This document shows positions 43,529-51,941 of a stretch of DNA of 64,000 nt, in pieces. The DNA is taken from positions 124,001-188,000 of the forward strand of contig WGND01000004.1 in the NCBI GenBank assembly GCA_016124805.1, read 5' to 3'. A model generated the notes under the pieces. That model was given only the letters and a program-made list of their open reading frames with translations, did no database searches and had not been told where the DNA came from. Source of the stretch: Hyphomicrobiales bacterium (GTDB taxonomy: Bacteria > Pseudomonadota > Alphaproteobacteria > Parvibaculales > Parvibaculaceae). The position numbers and the translations under genes were made by a program. The first letter of the stretch is position 1. Every line of letters begins with the position of its first letter.

Positions 43529-44236
43529 CTATTGCCGGAGGATCAGGCGGTCCCCGCTCACTTCCACACTGTTCAGACGGCCAAGATAACTCATGCCGAG
43601 AAGAGACTGCTCCAGACCGCCTTTGGAGATGGAGGCGGTGACATCATGCAGCACAATGCCGCCAATATTGACCTCATCAAGCTTGGTCCGTGCGGCATAG
43701 ATCGTTCCATTGGCTGTCTGATAGGCGGTGGTGAAAGCGAGCTTAGAAAAATCAATGCCCAGCCGTCGCGCATCATCATCGCTCAGCGCCACATCGCTTG
43801 CCCCGGTATCCACCAGAAAACGCACATGCACGCCATTGACCATGGCATCGGCATGAAAATGGCCGGTCATGTCGCGCGAGAGATAGGCAATGCCATTGGC
43901 GGCAGGCACGGGCCGCGAGGGCACCAGTTCGCCCGCCACGCGCTGGCTCAGCATCGCGCCCAGCCCCATGAATTCATAGCGGAAGGAATAACCCGTGATC
44001 AGAATGAGCACGATGGCGATCCAGGAGAGGGCCTGCTTCAGCGCCAGCGAGGCATTTTCCCGCCAGCCCACCACGAAGCCGCTCGTCACCAGCGCCAGCA
44101 GCCCTACGCCATAAACGAGGCGCATGCGGGCATCTTCCGCCTGCAGGGCGCCGGGAAAGGCGGCATTCAGCGCGAGCAGGAGCCCGGCAATCGCCACCAC
44201 GACAAGTCCCAGCAAGGTCCAGTTGTTGTTTCTCAT
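43529..44236 (-). CDS. TIGR02281-family membrane-anchored aspartic protease
   Basis: A 235-residue retropepsin-like protein. Three hydrophobic helices occupy about residues 1-80 (for example TLLGLVVVAIAGLLLALNAA), and the protease domain follows, with the single catalytic motif RFLVDTGASDVAL near residue 130. Members have one Asp and act as dimers. The family is common in Alphaproteobacteria, with an ill-defined periplasmic role. It sits upstream of the phosphomannomutase on the same strand with 125 bases between. Confidence 0.87.
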   Translation of the reverse strand: MRNNNWTLLGLVVVAIAGLLLALNAAFPGALQAEDARMRLVYGVGLLALVTSGFVVGWRENASLALKQALSWIAIVLILITGYSFRYEFMGLGAMLSQRVAGELVPSRPVPAANGIAYLSRDMTGHFHADAMVNGVHVRFLVDTGASDVALSDDDARRLGIDFSKLAFTTAYQTANGTIYAARTKLDEVNIGGIVLHDVTASISKGGLEQSLLGMSYLGRLNSVEVSGDRLILRQ

Positions 44237-44358
44237 GCGATAAGTTTACGCTCCATCCGTGAGTATAGTCTGAAAACAATGATGACATTTTGACATGCCC
44301 CGGATGACCCGGGGATAAGTCCGTTTTCATTTTTCCCGGCCGGTAGCCTTTTTCCTGA

Positions 44359-44386
44359 TTGTATCGCGGCGACAGGCTCTTATTTA
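44359..44386 (+). promoter_or_regulatory. Possible sigma-70 promoter for the SUMT gene
   Basis: TTGTAT at 44359-44364 and TATTTA at 44381-44386 are separated by 16 bases and lie about 50 bases before the SUMT start. Matches are partial, so this is only a candidate. Confidence 0.28.
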
Positions 44387-44434
44387 CATGCTATGTTGGG
44401 TTGAATTATTAAAAACACATGGTTTGTGTAAATT

Positions 44435-45331
44435 ATGACCGATAGCAAGATCATTCCGCTGACAGGGGGCCGCGTGCCGGAGGTGGCAAGCGAGGCCGCC
44501 ATGCGCCTGTCGCTGCCTGTCTTTGAAGCGGGCTGGGTCTGGCTGGTCGGGGCGGGGCCGGGCGATCCGGGACTTCTTACACTCCATGCGCTCAATGCGC
44601 TGCGCCAGGCCGATGTCGTGGTGTATGACGCGCTGGTCGATGAAACGGTCCTGCAATTTGTCGGGCCGCATACGAGCCTTGAATATTCCGGCAAGCGCGG
44701 CGGCAAGCCGAGCCCCAAGCAGCGCGATATTTCCGCCCGCCTTGTTGAGTTGGCGCTGGCTGGCAAGCGCGTGCTGCGTCTCAAGGGCGGCGATCCCTTC
44801 GTCTTCGGGCGCGGTGGTGAAGAAGCGCTGGCGCTTGTTGATGCGGGCATTCCTTTCCGTCTTGTGCCCGGTGTCACCGCTGGCATTGGTGGCCTTGGCT
44901 ATGCCGGCATTCCCGTCACCCATCGCGACACGAACCACGCCGTCACCTTCATCACCGGCCATATGGCGGGCGGCAATGTGCCCGAAAATCTTGACTGGCC
45001 TTCCATCGCCAGAGGCTCACCTGTCATCGTGCTCTACATGGCGCTCAAGCATCTCGACGTGATCAGCGATATTCTGATTGCCAATGGCCGTCAGGCCAAT
45101 GAGCCCGTCGCGCTCGTGCGCAATGCCACGCTGGCTGATCAGAGCGTGCTCGAAACCACGCTGGGCGAAGCCGCCGCCGAGGTGAAACGCACAGGCTTCA
45201 GCGCGCCGGCGATCATCGTCATTGGCGAGGTTGTGCGCCTGCGCCAGAGCCTGGACTGGCTCGGGGCGCTGGAAGGGCGCGTGCTGAAATCAAATCCGTT
45301 CAAGGACGAGAGTCGGCAAGATGTGATCTGA
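44435..45331 (+). CDS. cobA: Uroporphyrinogen-III C-methyltransferase (SUMT)
   Basis: SUMT methylates uroporphyrinogen III twice with S-adenosylmethionine to give precorrin-2, the branch to cobalamin and sirohaem. The 298-residue protein has [13 protein letters not shown] near residue 36, VVYDALVDE near 61, [16 protein letters not shown] near 115 and VPGVTAG near 143, all conserved in the family. An extra N-terminal stretch of about 30 residues precedes the core. It is a stand-alone methyltransferase, not fused as in CysG. No cobalamin genes are adjacent; cobT is 2.6 kb away. Confidence 0.93.
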   Translation: MTDSKIIPLTGGRVPEVASEAAMRLSLPVFEAGWVWLVGAGPGDPGLLTLHALNALRQADVVVYDALVDETVLQFVGPHTSLEYSGKRGGKPSPKQRDISARLVELALAGKRVLRLKGGDPFVFGRGGEEALALVDAGIPFRLVPGVTAGIGGLGYAGIPVTHRDTNHAVTFITGHMAGGNVPENLDWPSIARGSPVIVLYMALKHLDVISDILIANGRQANEPVALVRNATLADQSVLETTLGEAAAEVKRTGFSAPAIIVIGEVVRLRQSLDWLGALEGRVLKSNPFKDESRQDVI

Positions 45332-45440
45332 GGATTGCCTCCGCAGCTCGCGACCTGGCGTCGCGCCCCGCAATCATGCCTTGCCCAATGCCGGTCTGCT
45401 GCCTAAAGAGGGGTCACCCTTTTTCAGCAGGAACAAAACC

Positions 45441-45659
45441 ATGACGCTCATCGTAAAAGACAGCAATGGCAATCAGCTCGCCGATGGCGACAGTGTCACG
45501 GTCATCAAGGATCTGAAGGTGAAGGGCACCTCGGTCACGCTGAAGCGCGGCACGCTGGTCAAGAATATCCGCCTCACCGATGATGCCGCCCTCATCGAAT
45601 GCAACGCCGACAAGGTCAAGGGCCTCGTCCTGCGCACCGAGTTCCTGAAAAAGGCGTGA
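45441..45659 (+). CDS. PhnA-domain (YjdM C-terminal type) protein
   Basis: A 72-residue protein, almost wholly the PhnA C-terminal domain: [20 protein letters not shown], then [19 protein letters not shown], ending [10 protein letters not shown]. coli YjdM has about 111 residues with an N-terminal zinc ribbon; here the ribbon is missing. The name alkylphosphonate utilisation is historical and the function is not established. The ATG at 45441 follows AGGAAC. No phosphonate genes are near. Confidence 0.85.
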   Translation: MTLIVKDSNGNQLADGDSVTVIKDLKVKGTSVTLKRGTLVKNIRLTDDAALIECNADKVKGLVLRTEFLKKA

Positions 45660-45680
45660 GGCTTTTCAGCTTCGCTCGCG

Positions 45681-46130
45681 CTACTGGTCCAGCGTTTCAA
45701 TCATCTCGACCCGCGTTGCATGGCGGCCGCCTTCAAATTGCGCGGTCAGAAACGCATCGACAATATCGAGAGCCAGCCCTTCGCCCACCACGCGCACGCC
45801 AATTGACAGCATATTGGCGTCATTGTGCTGACGGATCATGCGGGCTGAGAATGTGTCGCTGCAGACACCGCAGCGGATGCCCGTCACCTTGTTGGCTGCC
45901 ATCATGATGCCCTGACCGGTGCCGCACAGGATAATGCCAAAGCGGCAATCACCCGACGCCACGAGCTTAGCGGCCGCGTGGCCATGCATGGGATAATGTG
46001 TGCTCTCTGTCGTCACCGGCCCGATATCGACCGGCTCCCAGCCTTGCGCGGCGATATGCGTCGCAATGGCCTGCCGCAGTTCAATGGCGGCATGGTCGCT
46101 GGAGAGCACGATACGTTTATTGGTGGTCAT
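45681..46130 (-). CDS. rpiB: Ribose-5-phosphate isomerase B
   Basis: RpiB interconverts ribose 5-phosphate and ribulose 5-phosphate. The 149-residue protein has SSDHAAIELRQAI near residue 9, CGTGQGIMMAANKV near 76 with the catalytic Cys, and RQHNDANMLSIGVRVVGE near 108. Size and motifs fit the RpiB/LacA family. It converges with the PhnA-domain gene and lies 51 bases downstream of the POT transporter on the same strand. Confidence 0.93.
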   Translation of the reverse strand: MTTNKRIVLSSDHAAIELRQAIATHIAAQGWEPVDIGPVTTESTHYPMHGHAAAKLVASGDCRFGIILCGTGQGIMMAANKVTGIRCGVCSDTFSARMIRQHNDANMLSIGVRVVGEGLALDIVDAFLTAQFEGGRHATRVEMIETLDQ

Positions 46131-46181
46131 GGCGAAGGCGTCCTGCTTGAAGGCCGGGGGATCAGTTGTTCTTGAATGTCG

Positions 46182-47570
46182 TCAAGTTTCAATTTGGGAT
46201 CGCTTCCTCTGCGTCACCTTCTCCATCTGGCTGAAGAGGAAGATGGCCGCACTCGCCGCGCCGGCAACGCCTGCGATCATCAGGAAGAAATCGGCCTTGT
46301 TCATGCTGCTCCAGAAACTGCCGAGCCAGCCACCGAGCAGATTGCCGGTGAAATTGGTCAGCAGCCACACCCCCATCAGCATCGAGACGAGGCGGGCAGG
46401 GGCAATCTTTGAGACGAAGGAAAGCCCGGTCGGCGAGAGATAAAGCTCGCCAAGCGTCAGAATGGCGATATAGGCAAAAAGCCAGAGCGGGCTTGCCTTG
46501 CCCGTGACACCGGCCTCCGAGGCGGCAAGCACCATCACCAGATTGGCCAGCGCCACGCCGAGACAGCCGATTGCCATCTTTGTCAGCGTGGAAGGCTCGC
46601 GCCCGTTGCGGCCCTGCATCGTCCACAGCGCCACGATGAACGGCGTGAAGGCAAAAATCATGAAAGGGTTGAGCGACTGGAACCACGTTGTCGGCACCTC
46701 GCCCTGCCAGAAGATCAGGTTGACACTCCGGTCCGTATAGCCATCCACCCATAGCGCGATGGTGTTGCCCTGCTGTTCATAGGTCGCCCAGAAGAAGGTG
46801 ACAAAGACACAGAGCAGCGCGAGCTTGCCGATGGACCGCCAGTCCTCTGCCGTCAGCGGTTCATGCGGCTCGTGCGTGTGGCGCTTCAGCGGTCGTTCGG
46901 GCGGCAGATGCTCGCCGCCGATCAGATAGATCGCCAGCGCAATCATCATGCCCACGCCTGCCGCGCCAAAGCCCCAATGCCATCCGACATTTTCGCCCAG
47001 CGTGCCGCAGACAAGTGGAGCGAGAAAGGCACCGAGATTGATGCCGACATAGAAAATCGAATAGGCCCGGTCGCGTCGCCCGTCGCCAACGGCATAGAGC
47101 CCGCCGACCTGGCTGGAGATATTGGGTTTGAAAGCGCCATTGCCGAGGATCAGCAGGAAGAGCGCCAGCAGAAAGAAATTTTCAAAGGCCATCATGAAAT
47201 GACCGGCTGCCATCAGCGCGCCCCCAATGACGATGGTGTTGCGTTTGCCAAGCCAGCGATCGGCAATCAGCCCGCCCAGCACCGGCGTCAGATAGACAAG
47301 CGCGGTATAGAGCCCGTAAATCTGGGAGGCGAGGGGCTGCACCCCGAGCGGACCGAAAAGCGATTCCAGACCCGACTGCAGCGTGGCAAAGCCGACAACG
47401 CTGTCGCGGTTTTCCGGCAGCAGCAGATATTTGACCATGTAAAGGGTCAGCAGCGCGCGCATGCCGTAATAGGAAAAGCGTTCCCACATCTCTGTGCCGA
47501 AGAGAATGGCAAGACCGCTGGGATGACCGAAGATGTCGCGTGATGGGGCGGTGGTGGTTTCCACGCTCAT
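46182..47570 (-). CDS. POT/PTR-family proton-coupled peptide transporter
   Basis: A 462-residue major-facilitator protein with about 12-14 hydrophobic segments. The POT signature E-x-x-E-R-F-x-Y-Y-G is present as EMWERFSYYGMRALL near residue 27, and the second family motif lies around FYVGINLGAFLAP near 153. It imports di- and tripeptides with protons across the inner membrane. Its start overlaps the stop of the DUF1289 gene by 4 bases, so the two are coupled. Confidence 0.92.
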   Translation of the reverse strand: MSVETTTAPSRDIFGHPSGLAILFGTEMWERFSYYGMRALLTLYMVKYLLLPENRDSVVGFATLQSGLESLFGPLGVQPLASQIYGLYTALVYLTPVLGGLIADRWLGKRNTIVIGGALMAAGHFMMAFENFFLLALFLLILGNGAFKPNISSQVGGLYAVGDGRRDRAYSIFYVGINLGAFLAPLVCGTLGENVGWHWGFGAAGVGMMIALAIYLIGGEHLPPERPLKRHTHEPHEPLTAEDWRSIGKLALLCVFVTFFWATYEQQGNTIALWVDGYTDRSVNLIFWQGEVPTTWFQSLNPFMIFAFTPFIVALWTMQGRNGREPSTLTKMAIGCLGVALANLVMVLAASEAGVTGKASPLWLFAYIAILTLGELYLSPTGLSFVSKIAPARLVSMLMGVWLLTNFTGNLLGGWLGSFWSSMNKADFFLMIAGVAGAASAAIFLFSQMEKVTQRKRSQIET

Positions 47571-47806
47571 CGCGAAAGGGCAGCCTCAATGCGGGCAAGC
47601 GCTTCCTGCGGCGCTGTGGCCTGCGCGCCCAGCGCTTCAATCCGCGCGGGCAGTTCTTCCATGATGGCGCGGCGCTCGGCGTCACTCATGCCGCTCCAGC
47701 CCGCAATTTCCTTCAGGCGTCGCCCGCAGCCCACGCAAACACCGGCCTTGCCGCTCACCGCGCAGACACTTAGACAGGGGCTCATAATGGGTTTTGAATA
47801 GCTCAT
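47567..47806 (-). CDS. DUF1289-domain protein
   Basis: A 79-residue protein with four cysteines in the DUF1289 arrangement: PCLSVC near residue 10 and GVCVGCGRR near 22, followed by EIAGWSGMSDAERRAIM. This probably binds a metal. The family is common in Proteobacteria, but its job is unknown. It overlaps the downstream POT transporter start by 4 bases. Confidence 0.9.
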   Translation of the reverse strand: MSYSKPIMSPCLSVCAVSGKAGVCVGCGRRLKEIAGWSGMSDAERRAIMEELPARIEALGAQATAPQEALARIEAALSR

Positions 47807-47905
47807 CGCCGGTGGATCTCGCCGTTATTTCCTGGAGGCAGTTTCGCTTGTCGCGCGAAGGCGCTATAGCAGGGCCTTCAATCTCATTTTCTCTACCACA
47901 GGTTT

Positions 47906-48916
47906 ATGCCCTTGTCCCTTTCCACCCCGCCCTCCGGTCTGCCCTTCGATGATATCCGCAATCTCATTGCGGGTTTGCCCATGATCGATGTGGACGCACT
48001 GGCCGCCGCGAAAAAACGCAGTGCTGAGCTCGCGACCATGGGTGGCAAGGCCGGGCGCCTGATCGAACTGGCCGAATGGATGGCGGCCTGGCGCGGTGAA
48101 CCCCAGCCGCAGATCACCCGACCCCTCATCGCCATTTTTGCTGCCAATCATGGCATCGTCGCGCGCGGTATCTCGGATTTGCCGATGAGCGCTACGCAGA
48201 AGATGGTCGAGGCTTTTGCAGCCGGTGGCGCGGCCGTCAACCAGATCGCGGTCAATGCAGAGGCCGGTCTCAAGGTTTTTGATCTCGCCTTGGATTACCC
48301 GACGCCCGATATTTGCGAGGAAGAGGCGCTCAGCGAAGCCGCCTGCGCCGCCACCATGGCCTTCGGCATGGAAGCCATTGCCGGTGGCACCGATCTCCTC
48401 TGCATCGGTGCGGCCGGTGTGGGCAGCGATGTTGTTGCCGCAGCGCTTGCCTGCGCGCTTGTGGGCGGTGAAGCGTCTGACTGGATCGAAGGGCCCGCCC
48501 GCATTGACGCCGTCGAAAAGGCACTTGCCCGCCACGCCAAAACGAAATCAGAGCCACTGGAAATGCTGCGTACGCTGGGCGGTCGCGAATTTGCCGCCAT
48601 TGCCGGGGCCATTCTCGCCGCACGCTATCAGCGCATTCCCGTGGTGCTGGATGGCATGGTCGCCTGTGCGGCGGCTGCCATTCTAAAGGCCCTGCGTGAG
48701 GATGCCCTTGATCATTGCGTTGCCGCGCATCGCAGTGGCACGGCGGCCCATGCCCGTCTCCTTGCCCATATCGGCAAGCGGCCGCTGATGGATATGGGCA
48801 TCACGCTGGACGAGGGGGCAGGGGCGGCACTGGCCATTTCTCTTCTGCGTGCAAGCCTCGCCACCCATGTCGGCATGGCCACACAGGCGCAGGTCGGTCT
48901 CGCAGATCCGGCCTGA
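47906..48916 (+). CDS. cobT: Nicotinate-nucleotide--dimethylbenzimidazole phosphoribosyltransferase
   Basis: CobT makes alpha-ribazole phosphate for the lower ligand of cobalamin. The 336-residue protein has the conserved FAANHGIVARGISDLPMSAT region near residue 75 and AFAAGGAAVNQIA near 106, CIGAAGVGSDVVAAAL near 166, and a C-terminal DMGITLDEGAGAAL with the catalytic-type Glu near 307. The length fits the family (about 340). It is divergent from the DUF1289 gene, with only 99 bases between; no cobalamin riboswitch is visible there. Confidence 0.93.
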   Translation: MPLSLSTPPSGLPFDDIRNLIAGLPMIDVDALAAAKKRSAELATMGGKAGRLIELAEWMAAWRGEPQPQITRPLIAIFAANHGIVARGISDLPMSATQKMVEAFAAGGAAVNQIAVNAEAGLKVFDLALDYPTPDICEEEALSEAACAATMAFGMEAIAGGTDLLCIGAAGVGSDVVAAALACALVGGEASDWIEGPARIDAVEKALARHAKTKSEPLEMLRTLGGREFAAIAGAILAARYQRIPVVLDGMVACAAAAILKALREDALDHCVAAHRSGTAAHARLLAHIGKRPLMDMGITLDEGAGAALAISLLRASLATHVGMATQAQVGLADPA

Positions 48917-49017
48917 TCCAGAAACATCTTGACCCCTCGAGTTTCTGCTTTTAATAATCACTCGCAAATCAGTTCCTCGCCGGGACTGTCGTGATGATCT
49001 GAAGCAAGAGGCTTGTT

Positions 49018-50262
49018 ATGCGTGATGCAATTCCCACCACCACTGTGATTTCGCGTTCCCTGAAATCCGTAGCCGTTGTGGGGTTATTGGCCCTTGCTGC
49101 TGCCACGCCGCTGCAGGCTTCCGGCCCCGGCGGCATTCCCGCAAGCTTCGCGCTGGAACATTCCGCCACACCGAGCTTCGGTGCCACGCGTGAAATCACC
49201 GCCTATGTCGACCTCGTCCATACAGCCTATGTCCGCGCCCATGATGAGGCGGCGAAGATGCAGGCCGCCATCGATACTTTCCTGAAAACGCCGACCGAGG
49301 AAAATCTGGCGCTCGCCCGCAAGGCATGGATTGCGGCCCGCCCAGCCTATCTGGAAACTGAAGCCTTCCGCTTCTATCAGGGGCCTATCGATTTTGCTGA
49401 TCCCGAGACAGGGGATGAAGGTCCTGAAGGACGCATCAATGCCTGGCCGCTCAACGAAGCCTATATCGACTATGTGAAGGGCAACGAGAAAGCCGGCCTG
49501 ATTAATGATCCTTCCATCGAGATCACACCTGAATCGATCAAGTCACATGATCAGCAGACCGACGAATCCGATGTGACGACCGGCTGGCACGCGATTGAAT
49601 TTCTCCTCTGGGGTCAGGATTTCAGCGCTGATGGTCCCGGCGCGCGCCCTGCTTCGGATTATGCGCCCGGCAATCCGGTCCATGAGCGCCGTGCGCTTTA
49701 TCTTCGCACCGTCACGGAAATGCTTGTCGATGACCTGACATGGCTCTCGGCGCAATGGGACACGCGCCTGCCCAAGGTCTATGCGCAGAAATTCCTCGAG
49801 CTGGACCAGAAGGAAGCCCTTGGCCGCATTCTCACCGGCGTGGCCGTGTTGAGCGGTTTTGAGTTGGCGTCTGAACGCATGGGCGTGGGTCTTGATTCCG
49901 GCGATCAGGAAGACGAGCAGTCCTGCTTCTCCGACAATACCCATGCAGATTTCGTCTATGACCAGCAGGGTGTCGCCAATATCTGGTTCGGTATGCTGGG
50001 TGACGAGAAATTTGCAGGCCTCAAGGGGCTGGCCGAGCGCGTGGACCCGGCTCTCGCCAAAAGCATCACCGAAAAAATCAATGAGACCAGCGCTTCGATT
50101 GCCGCCATTCCCTCACCCATTGATCAGGTGCTGGCGAGCCCGGCGGGCAGTCCCGGCCGCGTCGCCATGGAACAGGCCATCACAAATCTCCAGGCACAGG
50201 CTCAACTGCTTTCCGAGTTCGGCAAGAAACTGGGCCTGCGCGTCGAAGTGGCCAGCGAATAA
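49018..50262 (+). CDS. Imelysin-family periplasmic protein, probably linked to iron
   Basis: A 414-residue exported protein with a signal peptide (VVGLLALAAATPLQA, cleavage near residue 35) and no lipobox. The imelysin domain is marked by the GWHAIEFLLWGQD motif near residue 188 (HxxE). Two-fold helical bundles are expected. Known relatives (IrpA, ICMP, EfeO-like) take part in iron or haem uptake. It is followed 5 bases later by a di-haem oxidoreductase, a common pairing at iron-regulated loci. The upstream 101 bases are AT-rich in part (TTTTAATAATCA near 48950), but I cannot confirm a Fur-type site. Confidence 0.88.
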   Translation: MRDAIPTTTVISRSLKSVAVVGLLALAAATPLQASGPGGIPASFALEHSATPSFGATREITAYVDLVHTAYVRAHDEAAKMQAAIDTFLKTPTEENLALARKAWIAARPAYLETEAFRFYQGPIDFADPETGDEGPEGRINAWPLNEAYIDYVKGNEKAGLINDPSIEITPESIKSHDQQTDESDVTTGWHAIEFLLWGQDFSADGPGARPASDYAPGNPVHERRALYLRTVTEMLVDDLTWLSAQWDTRLPKVYAQKFLELDQKEALGRILTGVAVLSGFELASERMGVGLDSGDQEDEQSCFSDNTHADFVYDQQGVANIWFGMLGDEKFAGLKGLAERVDPALAKSITEKINETSASIAAIPSPIDQVLASPAGSPGRVAMEQAITNLQAQAQLLSEFGKKLGLRVEVASE

Positions 50263-50267
50263 TACGA

Positions 50268-51719
50268 ATGTTGAAACTGACACCTGCAACAGGTGCTGCC
50301 CTTGGCGCTGCCATCGTCCTGACGGTGGCAGCCCTTTGGCATGTGACCCATGCGCATGGTCACGCTCATCCTGGGCATGGCCCGCACAGGGTCGCGGCCA
50401 TTGACATGCCGCCACCGGACTCACCTGCCGGCGGCGATTTCACCACGCGGCTCAATAATCGCAATGCCTTTGCCCAGAGCGGGCCGAAGATTTCACTGAA
50501 GGAACGCCGCGACTTTTTCTTCGGCAATCGGCTCTTCAACACCAACTGGACCATTGCACCCGGCTCGGTTGAAGCCTTTGACGGGCTGGGGCCCATGTTC
50601 AACCGGGTTTCCTGCTCGGGCTGTCATGTGCGCGATGGCCGGGGCCGCCCGCCGCTCGCCGACGAGACGGCGCTGGATTCCATGCTGGTGCGGATTTCGC
50701 TGCCGGGGCAGGGCGCGCATGGGGGGCCTAACGCGCATCCCGTTTACGGCGACCAGATTAGCGATCGCGCCATTCCCGGTGTCGAGCCGGAGGCCCGCAT
50801 CCACATCCACTGGGAAAAGCAGCCCGGTAAATTCGCTGACGGCACCCGTTATGAACTGAAAAAGCCGGTCATCAGCTTCAGTGACGAGAAATATGGCCCG
50901 CTGGGCGATGACCTTCTGGTGTCGCCGCGCGTTGCCTCTGCCGTTTTTGGCCTTGGTCTGCTGGAAGCGGTCCCCGCCGACATGATCCTCGCCAGGGCCG
51001 ACCCTGAGGATGCCAATGGCGATGGCATTTCCGGGCGGCCCAATTACGTCTTTGATCCGGCCACCGGCAAGCCGGAATTGGGGCGTTTTGGCTGGAAGGC
51101 CAATCAGCCCAGTCTGCGCAAGCAGGATGCCGATGCCGCTTTCGGCGATATGGGCCTCACCAGCAGCCCGCATCCGGTCGAAAACTGTTCAACGCCGCAG
51201 ACCGACTGCGCAGCGTCTTTCTCAAGCAAGGAGAGCGATCTCTCCGATGCCTTTCTCGACAAGCTGGTGCTCTATACGCGCACGCTGGCTGTCCCGGCAC
51301 GCCGACATGCCGGCGACAAGAAGGTGCGGCAGGGCGCGCATCTTTTTGCCGAGCTTGGCTGCGCGGCCTGCCATACCCCGACCCTGAAAACCGGCCCCGA
51401 GGCCGCCGTGCCGGTCCTCGCCAACCAGACCTTCCACCCCTATACGGACCTGCTTCTCCATGACATGGGGCCGGGTCTGGCCGATGGCCGGCCGGATTTC
51501 GAGGCCACCGGGACAGAATGGCGCACCCCGCCGCTTTGGGGCCTTGGTCTTGTGCCCGTCGTCAACGGGCATAACCGCTATCTCCATGATGGCAGGGCCG
51601 AGGGGCTTGAAGAAGCCATCCTCTGGCATGGTGGCGAGGCCGAAGCGACCCGCCAGCGCTACGTAGAGCTGGACCGGCATGACCGCGAGGCCCTGATTGC
51701 CTTTCTGAACTCGCTCTAG
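50268..51719 (+). CDS. Di-haem oxidoreductase (DUF1111 family) with His-rich N-terminus
   Basis: A 483-residue exported c-type cytochrome. Two haem sites are visible: CSGCH near residue 116 and CAACH near 365, each with the Cys-x-x-Cys-His pattern. After the hydrophobic signal (about residues 8-24) comes a His-rich stretch, HVTHAHGHAHPGHGPH, near residues 25-40, a likely metal-binding tail. The protein belongs to the DUF1111 thiol-oxidoreductase-like family, which often accompanies imelysin genes; here the upstream imelysin gene is 5 bases away. Redox handling of iron in the periplasm is the likely role, by association. Confidence 0.88.
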   Translation: MLKLTPATGAALGAAIVLTVAALWHVTHAHGHAHPGHGPHRVAAIDMPPPDSPAGGDFTTRLNNRNAFAQSGPKISLKERRDFFFGNRLFNTNWTIAPGSVEAFDGLGPMFNRVSCSGCHVRDGRGRPPLADETALDSMLVRISLPGQGAHGGPNAHPVYGDQISDRAIPGVEPEARIHIHWEKQPGKFADGTRYELKKPVISFSDEKYGPLGDDLLVSPRVASAVFGLGLLEAVPADMILARADPEDANGDGISGRPNYVFDPATGKPELGRFGWKANQPSLRKQDADAAFGDMGLTSSPHPVENCSTPQTDCAASFSSKESDLSDAFLDKLVLYTRTLAVPARRHAGDKKVRQGAHLFAELGCAACHTPTLKTGPEAAVPVLANQTFHPYTDLLLHDMGPGLADGRPDFEATGTEWRTPPLWGLGLVPVVNGHNRYLHDGRAEGLEEAILWHGGEAEATRQRYVELDRHDREALIAFLNSL

Positions 51720-51789
51720 CGGGGGCGGCGCGACCGTCCGTTCCGGCAGTGGCTTTTGGTTCATTCCTGAACAGGCCCCCGTTCGACAA

Positions 51790-51810
51790 TTGCAAGGCTT
51801 TCCCTTGCAA
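51790..51810. promoter_or_regulatory. Perfect inverted repeat upstream of an acyl-CoA dehydrogenase pair
   Basis: TTGCAAGG (51790-51797) and CCTTGCAA (51803-51810) form a perfect eight-base inverted repeat around five bases, about 130 bases before the ATG at 51942. It could be an operator for a dimeric repressor or a leader hairpin; no regulator gene is adjacent. Confidence 0.4.
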
Positions 51811-51941
51811 CATGCCCGGCGGGGACTATCATTCCGTTCAAATAAATGGGAATAGTGCCTCGCGCGCTGACCACAGCAAACGACTCGGATTGAGCGTGGA
51901 AACTATCGGGTTTCCGCGCCCGCCGTATTGGAGGATCACCA

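Noticed and set aside
48940-48965. Possible Fur or iron-responsive box upstream of the imelysin gene
   Set aside because: The stretch TTTTAATAATCA is AT-rich, but only part of a palindrome is present, so the site cannot be supported.
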